Shown: piece after piece, positions 61,877-64,000 of the stretch
Layout of the letters: every line of letters starts with the position of its first letter
How positions within the stretch are numbered: position 1 is the first letter of the stretch
Source of the DNA: Pedobacter caeni
GTDB lineage: Bacteria; Bacteroidota; Bacteroidia; Sphingobacteriales; Sphingobacteriaceae
DNA length: 64,000 bases
NCBI RefSeq assembly: GCF_900129215.1
Contig: NZ_FQUQ01000005.1
Span: 62,001-126,000 of the forward strand
Direction of reading: 5' to 3'
Position numbers and translations under genes: made by a program
The notes under the pieces: generated by a model
Told to the model about the DNA's origin: nothing
Databases searched by the model: none
The model's input: only the letters and a program-made list of their open reading frames with translations

Positions 61877-62740
61877 ATGAGACATTTAAGGATATCACAA
61901 TCCATTACCAACAGGAAGGTCGATTCACTGGAACGGTATTTAAATGAAATTGGAAAAATTGAACTACTCAGTTCAGAGGAAGAAGTTACAGTAGCGATGA
62001 GAGCCCGTGAGGGAGATGTGGAAGCATTTAACAAACTGATCAGGGCAAACCTGCGTTTTGTCGTTTCTGTTGCTAAAAATTATCAGGACCATGGCTTAAG
62101 ACTTTCTGATGTGATTAGTGAGGGGAATAAGGGACTGATCAAGGCGGCATCACGATTCGATGTAACCAAAGGTTTTAAATTCATTTCTTTTGCGGTCTGG
62201 TGGATCCGCCAGTCTATCATCGCAGCCATTGCCTATCAAAAGCGTACGGTGCGTTTGCCAGGTAATCAGATTCTGGGGGTTACCAGGGCGCGAAAAGCAA
62301 TAGATAAGCTGGTACAGCAATTGGAACGCACACCCAGTGTCAGCGAGGTTGCGGAGTGGATGGATATCCCGGAAGAAAGGGTCCTGGAATATGTTATAAA
62401 TTCCCCACTGGCAACTTCATTGGATGCTTTAATCAGTGAGGACAGTGAGATGACGGTAAAGGATATGATCCCCAACGAAAATGCACCAAGGGCTGATCAT
62501 AGATTACAGGAGGAATCCTTTTTGATCGATTTGAGGAGGCTTCTGAATATCCTCTCCAAAAGAGAGCAGAAAATTATGTTCTATTATTATGGCTTGTATG
62601 AACATCCGGTAGTTACACTTGATGACATGGTGTATATCTTTAAACTGAGTAAAGAAAGGATCCGTCAGCTCAAGGATCAGGCGTTAAAGACCTTAAGAAC
62701 TAGCACAAAATCGGAGCTGCTCAGAGAGTATCTGTGCTAA
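61877..62740 (+). CDS. RpoD-type sigma-70 factor, divergent paralogue
   Basis: A 287-residue sigma factor of the short primary type of Bacteroidota (no long region 1.1). Region 1.2 (about 15-45) has SLERYLNEIGKIELLSSEEE. Region 2 (about 55-125) has ANLRFVVSVAKNYQ, DVISEGNKGLIKAASRFD and FISFAVWWIRQSI. Region 3 follows, then region 4 (about 220-285) with LSKERIRQLKDQALKTLR. Several positions that are nearly invariant in the housekeeping factor differ: ALAEQSR after IRQSI is AIAYQKRTVRLPGNQ here, and the LEEIGEKF-like entry of region 4.2 is LDDMVYIFKL. It therefore looks like a second, specialised RpoD-like factor. It has a long AT-rich leader. Confidence 0.9.
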   Translation: MRHLRISQSITNRKVDSLERYLNEIGKIELLSSEEEVTVAMRAREGDVEAFNKLIRANLRFVVSVAKNYQDHGLRLSDVISEGNKGLIKAASRFDVTKGFKFISFAVWWIRQSIIAAIAYQKRTVRLPGNQILGVTRARKAIDKLVQQLERTPSVSEVAEWMDIPEERVLEYVINSPLATSLDALISEDSEMTVKDMIPNENAPRADHRLQEESFLIDLRRLLNILSKREQKIMFYYYGLYEHPVVTLDDMVYIFKLSKERIRQLKDQALKTLRTSTKSELLREYLC

Positions 62741-62746
62741 AAACAC

Positions 62747-62799
62747 CCCGATCATGCCTTATTTCGGGCCTCCAGCGTATTTTTTTTATTTTTTTTTAG
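62747..62799 (+). terminator. Probable terminator after the sigma-factor gene
   Basis: A weak CCCGA/TCGGG stem (62747-62751 and 62764-62768) is followed by a long T tract (about 62780-62799). A second palindrome, GCCCTTTAAGGGC (62843-62855), followed by GGTTTTT, could also terminate. The rest of the gap to 62988 contains the promoter of the next gene. Confidence 0.45.
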
Positions 62800-62914
62800 G
62801 CTGTTTTGTTTATATATTTTACTGTTTTATCTAAACGAAATAGCCCTTTAAGGGCGGTTTTTATGGAAAAATAGGCTTTATGAATAAAAAAAGAGTCCTA
62901 TCGATAAATATTCA

Positions 62915-62945
62915 TTTGGTGGAAATCCAATAATTATTAACTTTA
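62915..62945 (+). promoter_or_regulatory. Promoter of the histone-H1-like gene
   Basis: TTTG (62915-62918), a 19-nt spacer and TAACTTTA (62938-62945), one mismatch from TAnnTTTG. The leader to the ATG at 62989 would be about 37 nt, unlike the near-zero leaders elsewhere. Confidence 0.55.
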
Positions 62946-62988
62946 AAGCGTTATATCATATATTTAAAATCTTAAACGAAAGAAAAAC

Positions 62989-63165
62989 ATGGAAAAATTC
63001 TCGAAACTTAAAGAACTTATTGCAGGCGTTGAAGCTGATGCAGACAAATTTTATAATTCAGGAAACGGTGCTGCTGGTACAAGAGTACGTAAAGCAATGC
63101 AAGATCTAAAAGGCCTTGCTCAGGAGATCCGTACTGAAGTAACTGAGAAAAAAAACACGAAGTAA
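62989..63165 (+). CDS. Histone H1-like small protein
   Basis: A 58-residue protein beginning MEKFSKLKELIAGVEADADK and continuing with FYNSGNGAAGTRVRKAMQDL and a Lys-rich tail ending EKKNTK. This matches the short histone-H1-like (Hc1-type) proteins conserved in Bacteroidota. It is probably a basic, mostly helical, abundant DNA- or nucleoid-associated protein; the molecular role is not well established. It has a good promoter and a strong terminator, so it is a single-gene unit. Its small size makes it easy to overlook. Confidence 0.88.
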   Translation: MEKFSKLKELIAGVEADADKFYNSGNGAAGTRVRKAMQDLKGLAQEIRTEVTEKKNTK

Positions 63166-63184
63166 TCTACTTTGAATGTCAGAA

Positions 63185-63211
63185 GAAAGGCCTGCAATTC
63201 GCAGGCCTTTC
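63185..63211 (+). terminator. Rho-independent terminator after the H1-like gene
   Basis: GAAAGGCCTGC (63185-63195) and GCAGGCCTTTC (63201-63211) form a perfect 11-bp stem with a 5-nt loop, 19 nt after the stop codon. Confidence 0.88.
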
Positions 63212-63262
63212 CTGTTTATAGCTATTCAGGATTTTATTTTCTAATTTTAAGGCTTCAGCCTT

Positions 63263-64000
63263 ATGAGTCCTTTAGCGCAACAGCCCCAACGCAAGATTAT
63301 ACATATTGATATGGATTCGTTTTATGCTTCTGTAGAGCAGAGAGACGATCCTTCCCTCAGAGGGAAGCCTGTAGCTGTTGGTGGCGGACCCGAAGGCCGT
63401 GGAGGGGTGGTGGCTACTGCCAGTTACGAAGCCCGGGCATTTGGAGTGCATTCCGCAATGTCCTCTAAAAGGGCACAGCAACTCTGTCCTCATCTGATAT
63501 TCGTTTATCCGAGATTTGCAGTCTATAAAGACGTTTCCAGGAAAATCCGGGAGATCTTTAGCCGGTATACAGACCTGATTGAACCTTTGTCATTAGATGA
63601 GGCCTATCTTGATGTCAGTGATGATAAACTGGGGATCGGATCGGCTATTGATATTGCCAAAGCCATCAAAACTGCAATTAAAGAAGAATTAAACCTGACC
63701 GCCTCTGCCGGTGTTTCAGTGAATAAGTTTGTGGCAAAAGTGGCTTCCAATATGAATAAACCGGATGGGCTGACCTTTATCGGACCCTCAAAAGTGGAAG
63801 CTTTTATTGCGCAGCTTCCGGTAGAAAAATTCCATGGGGTGGGGAAAGTGACTGCCGAAAAGATGAAAATCAGGGGCTTACATACAGGGGCTGATCTGAA
63901 GCAACTGACCGAAGCAGAGCTGGTACACCTTTTCGGGAAAAGTGGCCGTTTCTTTTATAAAATTGTAAGAGGTATCGATCACCGCCAGGTAGAACCCAAT
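63263..64000 (+). CDS. dinB: DNA polymerase IV (Y family), 5' part
   Basis: The first 246 residues of a Y-family translesion polymerase; the gene runs off the window. IIHIDMDSFYASVEQRD carries the first metal-binding Asp (about 16), and PLSLDEAYLDVSD carries the Asp-Glu pair (about 113-117). KPVAVGGGPEGRGGVVATASYEARAFG is the steric-gate/nucleotide-binding palm-finger stretch (residues about 34-60), and ASAGVSVNKFVAKVASNMNKPDG (about 149-171) leads to the thumb helix-hairpin-helix GVGKVTAEKM. It bypasses DNA lesions at the cost of fidelity. A small hairpin (TAAGGC-TTCA-GCCTTA, 63248-63263) reaches the A of the start codon. I see no recognisable LexA site. Confidence 0.95.
   Translation, partial: MSPLAQQPQRKIIHIDMDSFYASVEQRDDPSLRGKPVAVGGGPEGRGGVVATASYEARAFGVHSAMSSKRAQQLCPHLIFVYPRFAVYKDVSRKIREIFSRYTDLIEPLSLDEAYLDVSDDKLGIGSAIDIAKAIKTAIKEELNLTASAGVSVNKFVAKVASNMNKPDGLTFIGPSKVEAFIAQLPVEKFHGVGKVTAEKMKIRGLHTGADLKQLTEAELVHLFGKSGRFFYKIVRGIDHRQVEPN

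Overview
The window looks like chromosomal DNA of a soil or freshwater Bacteroidota, most likely family Sphingobacteriaceae (Pedobacter-like). The grounds are SusC/SusD pairs, a hybrid two-component regulator, a short RpoD-type sigma factor, a 58-residue histone-H1-like protein, TAnnTTTG-type promoter boxes and few Shine-Dalgarno sites. The genus is inference. I saw no rRNA, tRNA, CRISPR array or insertion sequence. No internal frameshift was evident, and both end genes run off the window.

Bases 1-11,700. After the 3' end of a GH109/Gfo-Idh-MocA gene and an unrecognised protein comes a LytS-type sensor kinase. Next is an operon of a metzincin-type metalloprotease, SusC and SusD, then a LytTR response regulator. 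Kinase and regulator thus bracket a protease/uptake operon that has a 21-bp-phased TTTCACT array in front of it.

Bases 11,800-43,200. A large polysaccharide utilization locus. It holds a hybrid two-component system, an AraC regulator, SusC, SusD, a fasciclin-like lipoprotein, GH2, GH95, GH31, an alginate-lyase-fold (PL38-like) enzyme, GH29, GH88, a jelly-roll lyase, a second GH29, a PL6-like lyase, a beta-helix protein, a fused SGNH + alpha/beta hydrolase, and on the other strand a second beta-helix protein. Lyases plus GH88 point to a uronic-acid backbone. GH29 and GH95 point to L-fucose (or L-galactose) branches, GH2 and GH31 to further sugars, and the double hydrolase to ester groups. No sulfatase is present, so an unsulfated, acylated, fucose- and glucuronate-bearing polymer is likelier than a marine sulfated one (inference).

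Bases 43,200-54,800, all minus strand. Metal and metalloid resistance: a Cys-rich small protein, a CzcA-type RND pump fused to a TolC-like domain, its adaptor, a VOC protein, a Fur-family repressor and a Zn/Cd/Pb P-type ATPase. To their right is an arsenic operon (arsR, DUF6428-like, arsC, ACR3). Each module has candidate operators overlapping its promoter.

Bases 54,800-64,000. Housekeeping and stress genes: a SulP anion transporter, a secreted non-specific nuclease, a small unknown gene, a CbpA-CbpM-SRAP operon, a Gfo/Idh/MocA oxidoreductase, a divergent RpoD-type sigma factor, the H1-like protein and the start of DNA polymerase IV.

Across the window six genes have a TAnnTTTG box only 4-7 nt before the start codon, implying leaderless mRNAs.
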